Shown here piece by piece: positions 8,689 through 16,360 of a stretch of DNA of 64,000 nt. The stretch covers positions 310,001 through 374,000 of the forward strand of contig NZ_FXTB01000001.1 in NCBI RefSeq assembly GCF_900182605.1. Direction: 5' to 3'. The translations under genes and the position numbers were made by a program. Below the pieces are notes generated by a model. The model made no database searches. It saw only the letters and a program-made list of their open reading frames with translations, and was not told where the DNA came from. The stretch comes from Saccharicrinis carchari. Lineage in GTDB: Bacteria > Bacteroidota > Bacteroidia > Bacteroidales > Marinilabiliaceae. How positions within the stretch are numbered: the stretch's first letter is position 1; each line of letters starts with the position of its first letter.

Positions 8689-9087
8689 TTATTTTTCTTT
8701 TACTATTCTTTTGTATTTCAATGACTGCTCACCAAAGTTAACAAGTATTCCTAATTTGTGTGTTGTAGCTTTTAAGTAATTTATAACTTGAGATTCGTGC
8801 ACACTTTCCAGGTAATTGATTGCTTTTAATTCAAGTATTATTTTATCATAACAGATAAAGTCTGCTAGGTAACATTTCTTTAAGAGTTTGCCTTTATACT
8901 CAATGGTAATGGGTACTTCTCGTATAAAAGGTATGCCTTGATTACCCAATTCTATTTCTAAAGCCTCAGCATAGACAGCTTCGAGGAAGCCACATCCTAA
9001 TTCTCGATGCACAGTCATACAAGCTCCAATAATCTTGTAGGCTTCATCTTTATAGATAAGTTCTTGTTGTTTGAGTAGATTTGGCAT
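8689..9087 (-). CDS. GxxExxY protein (PD-(D/E)XK_3 family), copy 1
   Basis: A 132-residue member of the GxxExxY family (PF13366). The naming motif is GFLEAVY (33-39), and ADFICYDKIILELKAI (residues 75-90) gives the D...ExK pattern of a PD-(D/E)XK nuclease fold. Family members are frequent lone genes in Bacteroidota, often placed in surface polysaccharide loci or other variable regions; their function is not established. It sits immediately upstream of the exporter ATPase, is flanked by palindromic repeats, and is followed upstream by a truncated wzt head. The second copy (10054-10419) is clearly related but diverged, so this is not a recent simple duplication. Confidence 0.85.
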   Translation of the reverse strand: MPNLLKQQELIYKDEAYKIIGACMTVHRELGCGFLEAVYAEALEIELGNQGIPFIREVPITIEYKGKLLKKCYLADFICYDKIILELKAINYLESVHESQVINYLKATTHKLGILVNFGEQSLKYKRIVKEK

Positions 9088-9193
9088 ATTTATTTATTAT
9101 CCACAGCCTGTCCCTTTTTACGGGAAATTACACAAATTGACGCTAATTTAATTACTCCAAGCCTGCCCCGCGCTAGGGAGGCTTGCTTTATGC

Positions 9194-9277
9194 TTAGCCG
9201 AACTTATGCGGGGTACCTACTTCTCCGAGGCGATAGACCTTGGATAAGTTCTCTATTTTAATAACGGTTTTTCTCAT
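9194..9277 (-). pseudogene. Truncated copy of the 5' end of wzt (remnant 1)
   Basis: Read on the minus strand this is an intact ATG and 27 codons whose first ~21 residues (MRKTVIKIENLSKVYRLGEV) match the start of the exporter ATPase at 8606 (MSKTVIKIENLSKIYRLGEV). After GTP the reading diverges (HKFG) and stops at 9194. It lies just 5' of GxxExxY copy 1. A complete gene does not follow, so it is a left-behind fragment, probably of an older allele or of a duplicated insertion target. Confidence 0.85.
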
Positions 9278-9359
9278 AAAATACTTCCGCAAATAAACGG
9301 ATTATTAGTTAATTGCTTCGCAATTTCTTTTGAACCGCGAAACAACGTTCGGCGTAGCC

Positions 9360-9965
9360 AATTAACGCAGATTGTAACTGCTTGCGGAGTTTTATCTTTC
9401 ATTTGTGATTTGTTCGTATATCAAATAATTAGCGTTAATCAGCGTAATTAGCGGACTATAATTTAAGCGTCATGCAAATAAAGCTACTTCTTCGCAGTTT
9501 TTTTGTCCGCGGATTTCGCGAATTAATCGAATTTTGATTGGCTGCGCCAATTAACGCAGATTGTAACTGCTTGCGGAGTTTTATCTTTCTTTTGTGATTT
9601 GTTCGTATATCAAATAATTAGCGTTAATCAGCGTAATTAGCGGACTATAATTTAAGCGTCATACAAATAAAGCTACTGCTTCGCAGTTTTTTTGTCCGCG
9701 GATTTCGCGAATTAATCGAATTTTGATTGGCTGCGCCAATTAACGCAGATTGTAACTGCTTGCGGAGTTTTATCTTTCTTTGGCGATTTGCTTGTATATC
9801 AAATAATTAGCGTTTACCCCGTGGAATCACTTTTATTTCATAGGGTTAATCAACGTAATTAGCGGACTATAATTTAGGCGTCATGCAAATAAATTTACTG
9901 CTTCGCAGTTTTTTCTTTTGAACCACGAATTTAGCGAATTAGACGAATTGTAACTGCTGTGCAGT
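9360..9965. repeat. 189-bp tandem repeat, three copies
   Basis: Three direct repeats beginning AATTAACGCAGATTGTAACT at 9360, 9549 and 9738 (spacing exactly 189 bp twice). Each contains TCAAATAATTAGCGTTAATC or a variant and ends TCCGCGGATTTCGCGAATTA in copies 1 and 2. The third copy carries an insertion of about 30 bp (TACCCCGTGGAATCACTTTT region, near 9815). No open reading frame of note. The copies fill the space between the first wzt remnant and GxxExxY copy 2. Confidence 0.9.
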
Positions 9966-10045
9966 TTTTAGAAACGTAATATAATTTTAAAGAACTACGT
10001 AGTAGTTCAATTTAATTCGTCACATTCGTTTAATTCGTGGTTCCC
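9913..10045. repeat. Palindromic element next to GxxExxY copy 2
   Basis: Inverted repeat with arms GAACCACGAATTTAGCGAAT near 9919 and ATTCGTTTAATTCGTGGTTC near 10023-10042. The latter is nearly the reverse complement of the former. An additional TTTAAAGAACTACGTAGTAG palindrome lies in its loop. Confidence 0.7.
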
Positions 10046-10053
10046 TATATTTT

Positions 10054-10419
10054 TTATTTAATAATACGTTTGTATTCAAGTGATGTTTCACCGAAGTTTA
10101 TAAGCAACCCTAATCTATAGCCCGTTGCTTTTAAATAATTGAATACTTGTGCTTCATGGATGTTATCCAATTCTTTTACTGCTTTTAGTTCTACTATTAT
10201 CTTGTCATAGCAAGTAAAATCGGCAAAATATTGATTGTTGAGTTTTATACCATCATATATGATTGTTAGGGGAGCCTCGCGATTGAAAGGGATATTTTGT
10301 TTTTTCAATTCTATTTGGAGGGCTTCCTGGTAAACTTGCTCCAAGAATCCGCATCCTAATGTGGAGTGAACTTTCATGGCTGCACCTATAATATCATAGG
10401 CCTCTTGTTTGTATAACAT
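10054..10419 (-). CDS. GxxExxY protein (PD-(D/E)XK_3 family), copy 2
   Basis: A 121-residue paralogue of the protein at 8689-9087. The motif is GFLEQVY (24-30), with the nuclease-like [15 protein letters not shown] at 66-80 and the family ending [14 protein letters not shown]. It begins [20 protein letters not shown] and lacks the short N-terminal extension of copy 1. It lies between the palindrome ending at 10045 and a second truncated wzt head (10458-10532), the same order as for copy 1. Function unknown; placement suggests an accessory cassette rather than a step in polysaccharide synthesis. Confidence 0.85.
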   Translation of the reverse strand: MLYKQEAYDIIGAAMKVHSTLGCGFLEQVYQEALQIELKKQNIPFNREAPLTIIYDGIKLNNQYFADFTCYDKIIVELKAVKELDNIHEAQVFNYLKATGYRLGLLINFGETSLEYKRIIK

Positions 10420-10457
10420 ATATTTTAAGATATGTGTATCAGTTTAAAGACTGTAGA

Positions 10458-10532
10458 CTAGGGGCCGGTGCCTACTTCGCCGAGGCGGTATACTCTGGAT
10501 AGGTTCTCTATTTTTATTACTGTCTTAGACAT
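10458..10532 (-). pseudogene. Truncated copy of the 5' end of wzt (remnant 2)
   Basis: An intact ATG and 24 codons reading MSKTVIKIENLSRVYRLGEV then GTGP and a stop. It matches the ATPase N-terminus at 8606 better than remnant 1 does (MSKTVIKIENLS identical). It lies 38 bp 5' of GxxExxY copy 2 (start at 10419). Two such heads with the same break point just after the GTG/GTP codons argue for repeated events at one site. Confidence 0.85.
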
Positions 10533-10586
10533 ATTGTTGTGTCAACGAAAATTTTATATAAATGTTACTGCTTCGCAGTTTTTTTG

Positions 10587-10692
10587 TCCACGAATTACAC
10601 GAATTAAGCGAATTTGGATTGGCTTCGCCTATTATATTTACTTCTTTAATTTGTATAATTCGTATAATTCGCCAAATTCGTGGTTTAACTTT
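10587..10692. repeat. Palindromic element without a gene
   Basis: Inverted repeat with arms CCACGAATTACACGAATTAA (10588) and ATTCGCCAAATTCGTGG (10666-10682), inner part TTGGATTGGCTTCGCC. The same arm sequence class as the elements at 8607-8688 and 9913-10045 but with no gene adjacent. Confidence 0.65.
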
Positions 10693-11106
10693 TTTTGCTA
10701 TCTTTTTTTTTACCCGTTGTAGCATTCTCCAACGGCACGCTGCCGCTGAAGCTTTAGCGTAAGAGTCCATAGCCTTATGCTTACGCCGGAGCTACAGCAT
10801 AGGCGCTACGCTTGCGCCAGAGCTACAGCGTAGGAGCATGGCGAAGGACTTGCTTATCGACGCTGTCGGGTCTAAGGACGCCAACAGGTCTGGGGACACA
10901 CCATGTTTTGTTTCCCTTTTTTCTCTCCGTTTTACGCTCATTTCTCACCGCTTACCGAATACTGAACACCGCTCACCACTCACCACTCTTCACTCACCAC
11001 TCAAAACTGTTAACTGTGGTCTGTTCCATACTCTCCGCTCTCTTGTATTCGCCCTAGCCCTTTGCTCCCCGCCCCACGCTTCTTTTTGTTTTCTCTCCTC
11101 GAAGTC
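10693..11106. other. Gene-free low-complexity stretch
   Basis: No gene is supported. It contains repeated GAAGCTTTAGCGTA / GAGCTACAGCGTA words, simple CACTCACCACTC repeats, and the segment CTTATCGACGCTGTCGGGTC (10853) that recurs at 11961. Open frames here are low-complexity and lack family resemblance. Confidence 0.6.
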
Positions 11107-11412
11107 TTATTTCGTATAAATGGTTTGTCCAAATTGGTCGATATGGTTTTTGAGCTCTTCGCTTTGGCAGTGGGTATAGTCAACCACATCGAACAAATAG
11201 GGCATGGGGCTATCTTCTTGCAGCAAGTCCTTGACATGGGCGATGGTTGTAAAATTAACCTTATCGCCATGCAAAGCCAGGTCGATATCTGATCCCTTTT
11301 TAAAATTGCCAAGTGCCCTGGAGCCAAATATGCTGGCTTTTTCTACTTCGGGGAATTTGGCTAGGGTGTTTATGATATATCTTATATCCCCTGGTTGGAT
11401 GCCGTGTGCCAT
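11107..11412 (-). CDS. mntA: MntA-like nucleotidyltransferase antitoxin
   Basis: A 101-residue minimal nucleotidyltransferase. The catalytic motif is FGSRALGNFKKGSDIDLAL (residues 29-47), GS...G..SDIDL with Asp42 and Asp44 as metal ligands. In the HepT-MntA systems described in Shewanella and others, MntA transfers AMP groups from ATP to a Tyr of the HEPN partner and so silences it. Here it follows the HEPN gene by 14 bp on the same strand, the standard arrangement. The pair sits between the two subunits of the polysaccharide exporter. Gene name assigned from family and partner, not from sequence identity to a characterised protein. Confidence 0.85.
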   Translation of the reverse strand: MAHGIQPGDIRYIINTLAKFPEVEKASIFGSRALGNFKKGSDIDLALHGDKVNFTTIAHVKDLLQEDSPMPYLFDVVDYTHCQSEELKNHIDQFGQTIYTK

Positions 11413-11426
11413 TTGTAGGGTATATC

Positions 11427-11828
11427 TTAAAGTTTTGATTCAAAAAAAACGACCAGTTTGCTTATCTCCGTAAAATAGGAAGAGCGGATCAGTTCTTCGG
11501 CTTCTCTGGCTCTATCTTCATCGTATGTATGCGCCATCAAATTTCGTTTTTGGAGGGCGTCGATCCAGATATGCCCGTCGGCAATAATTTCTATTTCAAA
11601 GGCTTTCTGAATAGTTTCGCGCGGTGTTTTAACATCAATTTGTTCACTTTCCAGATAATCTTTCAATGTTTTCCAGGCCAGCTCCAGGGTCATCTCAAAA
11701 AACTGAATGATACCTGCCCGGTATATATCGTCAGGCGCTTCAATTTTAAGCGCATTTTGCAATTGGTTAAACGCTTTGCGCAGTTGGCTATACCGTTGTT
11801 TCCAGCGTGTATCTTTTAATTTATCCAT
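11427..11828 (-). CDS. hepT: HepT-like HEPN toxin (HI0074 family)
   Basis: A 133-residue HEPN protein of the nucleotidyltransferase-substrate-binding HI0074 family. The key segment RNLMAHTYDE gives R95-N-L-M-A-H100-T-Y102, the RX4HXY motif in which R and H form the ribonuclease site and the Tyr is the residue AMPylated by MntA in characterised HepT-MntA pairs. The helical body (FFEMTLELAWKTLKDYLESE) is typical. HEPN toxins of this group cleave RNA when not modified. It is the first gene of the two-gene unit; all catalytic residues are intact so the system looks functional. Confidence 0.88.
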   Translation of the reverse strand: MDKLKDTRWKQRYSQLRKAFNQLQNALKIEAPDDIYRAGIIQFFEMTLELAWKTLKDYLESEQIDVKTPRETIQKAFEIEIIADGHIWIDALQKRNLMAHTYDEDRAREAEELIRSSYFTEISKLVVFFESKL

Positions 11829-11873
11829 TGCGTTGTTTTTAGCTTAATGTATTGTTTTAAGCTGTTGTTTATT

Positions 11874-11914
11874 CGGTATCGGTTCCTAATTCTATGGGGT
11901 AAAATACTTTACGC
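11874..11914 (-). pseudogene. Possible third wzt 5' remnant, degenerate
   Basis: Minus-strand reading KVFYPIELGTDTE resembles the wzt N-terminal segment K(I/V)YRLGEVGTGT in length and at K, E, G, T and T positions. It lies 5' of the HEPN-MNT pair, where a remnant would be expected by analogy with the two clear ones. The match is short and could be chance. Confidence 0.3.
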
Positions 11915-12124
11915 TTGTCTCTTTCTTCCTCCGCTCTCTGCTCCCTGCTCTCTGCTCTCTCGGCTTATCGACGCTGTCGGGACTGTAGACACCAACAGGT
12001 CCGGGGAGTTACATTTATTAATTTTCCTATATTTCTATCTTATTTCCTTTTACCTCTTCTTTTCGCTATTCGCTTTCCGCTTATTTCTCTCTTCTCCTAA
12101 CTCCTAATCTCTAACCCCTATTTT

Positions 12125-12970
12125 CTACACCGTATCAATAAAGTTGCGTTCGGTTTTATGGAATATCACGATGCCCGAAACCAGCAATATGGCTGCAACG
12201 GCTGCACTGTAACCCAGACTGAACCAGCTAAAATGTCCTGCCCCGAGGAAGGCATATTTAAAGCCTTCGAGGATGGGGGTGAAGGGGTTGTATAGGGCGA
12301 TCAGTTGCAGTTTGGGATTTTCAATGGTGCTGACCGGGTAGATAACCGGACTGGCATACATCAGCAACTGTACGCCAAAGGCCAGCAGAAAGGTGAGGTC
12401 GCGGTATTTGGTGGTGAGGCTGGTAAATATGATACCGGCACCCAGTCCGTAAGCTGCCATCAGTAGGATGTACACAGGCAGCAGGGCGATGTTCCAGTTG
12501 GGATTCACGCTGGTGTCGCCGCTAAAAATATAATACAGGTAAACGGCCATAAACAACATAAACTGTATGCCAAATTTAATGAGTCCGCTGGTTACCTTGG
12601 CAAAGGGCATGATGAGGCGGGGAAAATACACCTTGCCAAAGATGGCGGCATTTTCTGTAAATGTTTTGGCGGTGGTGTTAAAGCTCTCGGCAAAGTAGTT
12701 CCATATGGTGATGCCGGCCAGGTAAAACAGTGCCTGTGGAACGCCGTCGGTAGATATCTTGGCGATGTTACCAAACACCACGATATATATGAGCGTGGTC
12801 ATGATGGGCTGCACGATAAACCAGATGGGTCCCAACACGGTTTGTTTGTATATGGTGATGATATCGCGTTTCACGAACATCTTGAGTAAGTCGCGGTAGG
12901 CCCATATCTCTTTAAAATTGATATCGAAGGCGTGCCGCTTTGGGCGTATGATTAAGTCGTAATTTTCCAA
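12125..12970 (-). CDS. wzm: Polysaccharide ABC exporter permease (ABC-2 type)
   Basis: A 281-residue ABC-2 permease with about six membrane segments. The N-terminal WAYRDLLKMFVKRDIITIYK amphipathic helix followed by QTVLGPIWFIVQPIMTTLIY is characteristic of Wzm/TagG/KpsM-type exporters. Other landmarks are YLAGITIWNYFAES and ASPVIYPVSTIENPKLQ, followed by YNPFTPILEGFKYAFLG. It works with the Wzt-type ATPase at 7314-8606 to move undecaprenyl-linked glycan across the inner membrane. It is the second gene of the locus after upxY; the ATPase should follow directly but is displaced by accessory cassettes. Confidence 0.9.
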   Translation of the reverse strand: MENYDLIIRPKRHAFDINFKEIWAYRDLLKMFVKRDIITIYKQTVLGPIWFIVQPIMTTLIYIVVFGNIAKISTDGVPQALFYLAGITIWNYFAESFNTTAKTFTENAAIFGKVYFPRLIMPFAKVTSGLIKFGIQFMLFMAVYLYYIFSGDTSVNPNWNIALLPVYILLMAAYGLGAGIIFTSLTTKYRDLTFLLAFGVQLLMYASPVIYPVSTIENPKLQLIALYNPFTPILEGFKYAFLGAGHFSWFSLGYSAAVAAILLVSGIVIFHKTERNFIDTV

Positions 12971-13267
12971 TTTGTATGTTGTTATCTGTTAGGTTCTTGT
13001 TTTTAGTTCATAGTTGTTAGCTCTTAGTTTTAAGCTGTTAGGTTTTAGCTGTTAGGTTTTAGTTTTTAGTTCTTAGTGCCTTCCCTCTAACTCCTACCCC
13101 CTTACTCCTACCCCCTAACTCCTACCACCTAACCCTTATCTCCCAACTATTGACTGTACCTCACGGCTTCGCCTTGCTCAGTCCCATTTTTTGGGGTGAG
13201 TAGCTGAAAGAAATGAGGTGATACCTTGTTTTAATTGCCTGTAGGCAAGTGGTTTGGTGTTGTAGCG

Positions 13268-13801
13268 TTATTTTTCTACCGTGGCTTCGTCCAGGTTAAT
13301 CACCAGGGTGTAGCCTATGTTGGTAATGTTCAGGTACAGCTTTTTGGTGCCCTGCACATTCTGCACAATGCCTTTTATACCCTTTAAAGGGCCTGAGGTT
13401 ACAGTAATCTCTTCCCCTTTTCTTATTCTTCCGGCCTCCACGTCAAAGTTAATTTTATTTTCGATGGTGCGTTGCATGGCCAGCATCTGGTATTCGGGTA
13501 TGACAAGTGCCTGTCCTTTATGCGAAACATAGGCCACCACGCCGTTTACCTCAAATACGCTTCGGTACTGATCGGGTGTTATTTTAACAAAAATATAGGA
13601 ACTGATGACGGGCGATTCCACCCATTTTTTGCGGTCGCTCCATTGTTTCAGCACGCGTTTTAAGGGCAGGTAGTTGATAATGCCCAACTTATTGAGTCCT
13701 TCCGCCACTTTCTTTTCGGCCCTGCTTTTGGTATAAAGGGCATACCAGTTATGTGTTGTTGTGTCTCCTTTCAAAATTGAGTAATTTTTTTCAACCGGCA
13801 A
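13268..13801 (-). CDS. UpxY-family transcription antiterminator (NusG paralogue)
   Basis: About 177 residues of a specialised NusG protein. The NGN domain starts at NWYALYTKSRAEKKVAEGLN and contains SSYIFVKITPDQY, and the KOW segment is around GEEITVTSGPLKGIKGIVQN. In Bacteroides, UpxY proteins are coded first in capsule operons and let RNA polymerase read through the long 5' leader. This gene is likewise first in the locus. No ATG lies in frame before NWYALYT: the frame offers TTG at 13801 or TTG at 13774. The 13801 TTG is the end of a perfect -7 box (13799-13806), so the 13774 start, or leaderless translation, should be considered. Confidence 0.85.
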   Translation of the reverse strand: MPVEKNYSILKGDTTTHNWYALYTKSRAEKKVAEGLNKLGIINYLPLKRVLKQWSDRKKWVESPVISSYIFVKITPDQYRSVFEVNGVVAYVSHKGQALVIPEYQMLAMQRTIENKINFDVEAGRIRKGEEITVTSGPLKGIKGIVQNVQGTKKLYLNITNIGYTLVINLDEATVEK

Positions 13802-13806
13802 ATTTA
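13799..13806 (-). promoter_or_regulatory. Candidate -7 box of the polysaccharide operon
   Basis: TAAATTTG on the minus strand, an exact TAnnTTTG match, overlapping the first possible start codon of the upxY-like gene. If used, transcription starts near 13792 and the 14-bp array at 14126-14438 is upstream of the promoter rather than in the leader. Confidence 0.4.
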
Positions 13807-14125
13807 TAAAATTAATAACATAGTAGAAGTATTATCATTTAAAATCCGACCTGTTGGCGCACTTTACGAGCGTAGTGCTTGTTTTTCAGTAGGGTAGGGA
13901 GGGGAACGGTATGATGGTATGTGGTATGACGGTTTTAGATTTATGTGAGCCACATTGTGCTTAAAATGTAAACCACAAAGTGCACAATGGATGCCCACAG
14001 TACACAAAGAATTATGGTGTGCATAATGCCTTCTTTGTGTACATAGTGCTTATGAATTCCATGTAAGTTAAGTGCTGTGTAGGTTTGTGGCTTATAAAGA
14101 TATGCTTACTTCTAAGCTCAAAATG
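13807..14125. other. Gene-free region upstream of upxY
   Basis: No gene. It contains a loose inverted repeat built on ACACAAAGAATTATGG and TTCTTTGTGTACATAG (14000-14045), similar in wording to the segment downstream of the helicase gene near 20110-20190. Confidence 0.5.
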
Positions 14126-14438
14126 TCTAACCTCTAACCCCTAATCTCTAACCCCTAATCTCTAACCCCTAATCTCTAACCCCTAACCTCTAACCCCTAA
14201 CCTCTAACCCCTAACCTCTAACCCCTAACCTCTAACCCCTAATCTCTAACCCCTAATCTCTAACCCCTAATCTCTAACCCCTAATCTCTAACCCCTAATC
14301 TCTAACCCCTAATCTCTAACCCCTAATCTCTAACCCCTAATCTCTAACCCCTAATCTCTAACCCCTAATCTCTAACCCCTAACCCCTAACCCCTAACCCC
14401 TAACCTCTAACCTCTAATTTCTAACCTCTAACCTCTAA
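14126..14438. repeat. 14-bp telomere-like tandem array
   Basis: About 22 near-perfect copies of CTAACCCCTAATCT or CTAACCCCTAACCT, ending in four CTAACCC-type heptamers and degenerate CTAACCT units. Block changes between the AATCT and AACCT variants suggest expansion by slippage or unequal crossing over. The minus strand is G-rich (TTAGGGGTTAGAGA), with GGGG every 14 nt, so quadruplex formation is possible on the strand that is non-template for the polysaccharide operon. Confidence 0.95.
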
Positions 14439-14839
14439 GCTCTTAATTTCTCAATTATTATAAACGCGGTCAGATTTATCGACGTCAACAGGTTTTGGAA
14501 TTTCCATCGATTTATTTCCCTTTATTTCATCTGTCTAAATATATTTTTTAACGGCCAGATGGAACTCGCCACATTAGTCATTCTCCTGTGTGAGCGAGTA
14601 CTCTCTCCGCTTTGGCGGAGCTGGCTATGGCTCGTTTCATATGTCTAACGGTTCTTTGCTTTCCGCTCTCCCGTCTTCGCTCAATAGCCCCGGCAGGTTT
14701 AGGTCGTCGCAATTGTCGCAATCCCCTGGTATTTACTCGGGGTGCGACATTTACATGGCACACATTGTCGCACGCTGAGCTTTTAGTACTCTACGCTAAT
14801 GTATTTGGGTTATAGGCTTTCGCAAAGGAGGAACCCTCA
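14439..14839. other. Gene-free stretch between array and pfk
   Basis: No supported gene. A fragment ATTTATCGACGTCAACAGGT (14478) resembles the CTTATCGACGCTGTCGG... CCAACAGGTC repeats at 10853 and 11961. Short open frames here have no recognisable features. Confidence 0.5.
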
Positions 14840-16048
14840 TTAATCCGCGGTTAAATACATCATCGGATCACCAATAATATTCTGATAGATGGGTCTGTAC
14901 CGTTTGGTATCGTAATACTTTTCTATGTTTACTTTTTTTATGCTTTGGCCTTTTTCATCTTTTTTTACAGCCTCTATCGACACGTAATCAAACTTACCAT
15001 TTTTAACACAAACCATGTATCCTGATTCGCCTTTTTTAATTAAGTCCAGGGCCATGTTTCCGTAGGTGGTAGGAATAATTGAATCCAGCGCATCGGGTTG
15101 ACCTGAGCGCACCAGATAACCCAGTTTTTGGTTGATGATGTTTATTTGGCGTCCATGGTTGAATTTGGAAGAGTGGCGTTTAAGCTCTTTGCCAATCATT
15201 TCGCCTATGCCACCTAATTTTTTATGTCCAAAAGCATCGGTTTCGGAATCGGCATACACGGTGTCCATTCCGTTAAAAGTGGCGCCTTCCGAAATCAGCA
15301 CTACGGAATAATTACTGGGGTTGTTTCTCCGGTCTTCCACCAGCAATTCGGTTAAATGTTCGGTGTTGATAGGAAATTCCGGAATTACGCAACGGTCGGC
15401 TGCACCGCCTATGGTGGGCATAAGTGCTGAGAAACCGGCATTACGGCCAAAAACTTCCAGCACCAAAAAGCGTTCGTGCGAACCGGCACAGGTGCGAAGC
15501 TCGTGGGTTAACTCAATGGTGCGTGTAATGCAAGTACTAAATCCGATGCAGTACTCGGTGCCGGGAACATCCCCATCCATGGTTTTGGGAATGCCTATTA
15601 CCTTGATGCCCTCTTTGTGCAGTCGCACGGCATAGCTCAGGGTGTCGTCGCCACCTATGGGAATGAGGTAATCAATACCTAAATGATTAAGGTTGGCCAC
15701 TGCCTCATCTGTAAGGTCGTTATATTCATCCGTATAGGTGCCCTTTAAATGCTCGGGCAGATCGTTCAGGGCCACCCGGGTGGCTTTGGTGCGGCTCGAG
15801 TGGAGAAAAGTGCCTCCCGTACGGCCAATCCGGTTAACCGTGAGCTCGGTGAGGGGCATGCAATAAGCTTGTTGATCCAGGGGTTTGGAACGGTCGATAC
15901 TGATAACGCCTTTCCATCCGTTTTTAATACCAATAACCTGATAACCTTCGCGTATAGCCCGCAAGGTAACCGCGCGTATTGCGGGGTTAAGACCGGGCAC
16001 ATCGCCTCCTCCGGTGAGGATGCCTATGGTAAGTCCGTTTTTGCTCAT
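14840..16048 (-). CDS. 6-phosphofructokinase, PPi-dependent type
   Basis: A 402-residue phosphofructokinase. The substrate loops are TGGGDVPGLN (12-21), IGGDDT (131-136) and IPKTMDGDVPGTE (153-165). The second Asp of GGDDT and the Lys of PKT are the residues that mark pyrophosphate-using enzymes; ATP-using enzymes have GGDGS and PGT at these places. It should therefore interconvert fructose 6-phosphate and fructose 1,6-bisphosphate with PPi as donor, reversible in vivo. NAGFSALMPTI and the hexose-phosphate site around SHERFLVLEVFGR are conserved. Single-gene unit reading away from the helicase gene. Family-level call is firm; donor specificity is inferred from the two residues. Confidence 0.9.
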   Translation of the reverse strand: MSKNGLTIGILTGGGDVPGLNPAIRAVTLRAIREGYQVIGIKNGWKGVISIDRSKPLDQQAYCMPLTELTVNRIGRTGGTFLHSSRTKATRVALNDLPEHLKGTYTDEYNDLTDEAVANLNHLGIDYLIPIGGDDTLSYAVRLHKEGIKVIGIPKTMDGDVPGTEYCIGFSTCITRTIELTHELRTCAGSHERFLVLEVFGRNAGFSALMPTIGGAADRCVIPEFPINTEHLTELLVEDRRNNPSNYSVVLISEGATFNGMDTVYADSETDAFGHKKLGGIGEMIGKELKRHSSKFNHGRQINIINQKLGYLVRSGQPDALDSIIPTTYGNMALDLIKKGESGYMVCVKNGKFDYVSIEAVKKDEKGQSIKKVNIEKYYDTKRYRPIYQNIIGDPMMYLTAD

Positions 16049-16326
16049 AAAAAATTGTTTTAGTTAATATAGTATTGTGCAGAAGTAAGCTTATACCCAA
16101 ATAATGCGAGAAATATTTCTACCTGCGGTAGCGAATAAACTCCAGTAACAACTCTTTTTAAAAGTTGAACTGTAGTCGGGTAGGGATAAAGCTACACTTT
16201 ATACATATTTCCTACACTTTATGAATAGTTAAGCTTAAAGATATACAATAAATAATAGAATAAAAATAGCTAAGGGGATAATGAAATATTTAATAAAATA
16301 TCTGGCCTAAAGACAATAGCTCTTGT

Positions 16327-16334
16327 TATCTTTG
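16327..16334 (+). promoter_or_regulatory. -7 promoter box of the SNF2 helicase gene
   Basis: TATCTTTG matches TAnnTTTG exactly, 26 bp before the ATG at 16361; -33 element not obvious. Confidence 0.5.
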
Positions 16335-16360
16335 CACTTTTTATTGCAGAAACAGAATAA

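Noticed and set aside
9360-9965. Insertion sequence between the GxxExxY genes
   Set aside because: No transposase frame and no clean terminal inverted repeats with a target duplication; only tandem repeats and palindromes.
10812-11119. Plus-strand open frames in the gap before mntA
   Set aside because: Composition is dominated by simple repeats and they overlap the mntA end; not credible genes.
14126-14438. CRISPR array or true telomere
   Set aside because: Unit is 14 bp with no unique spacers, and it lies inside a chromosome-like region with normal genes on both sides.
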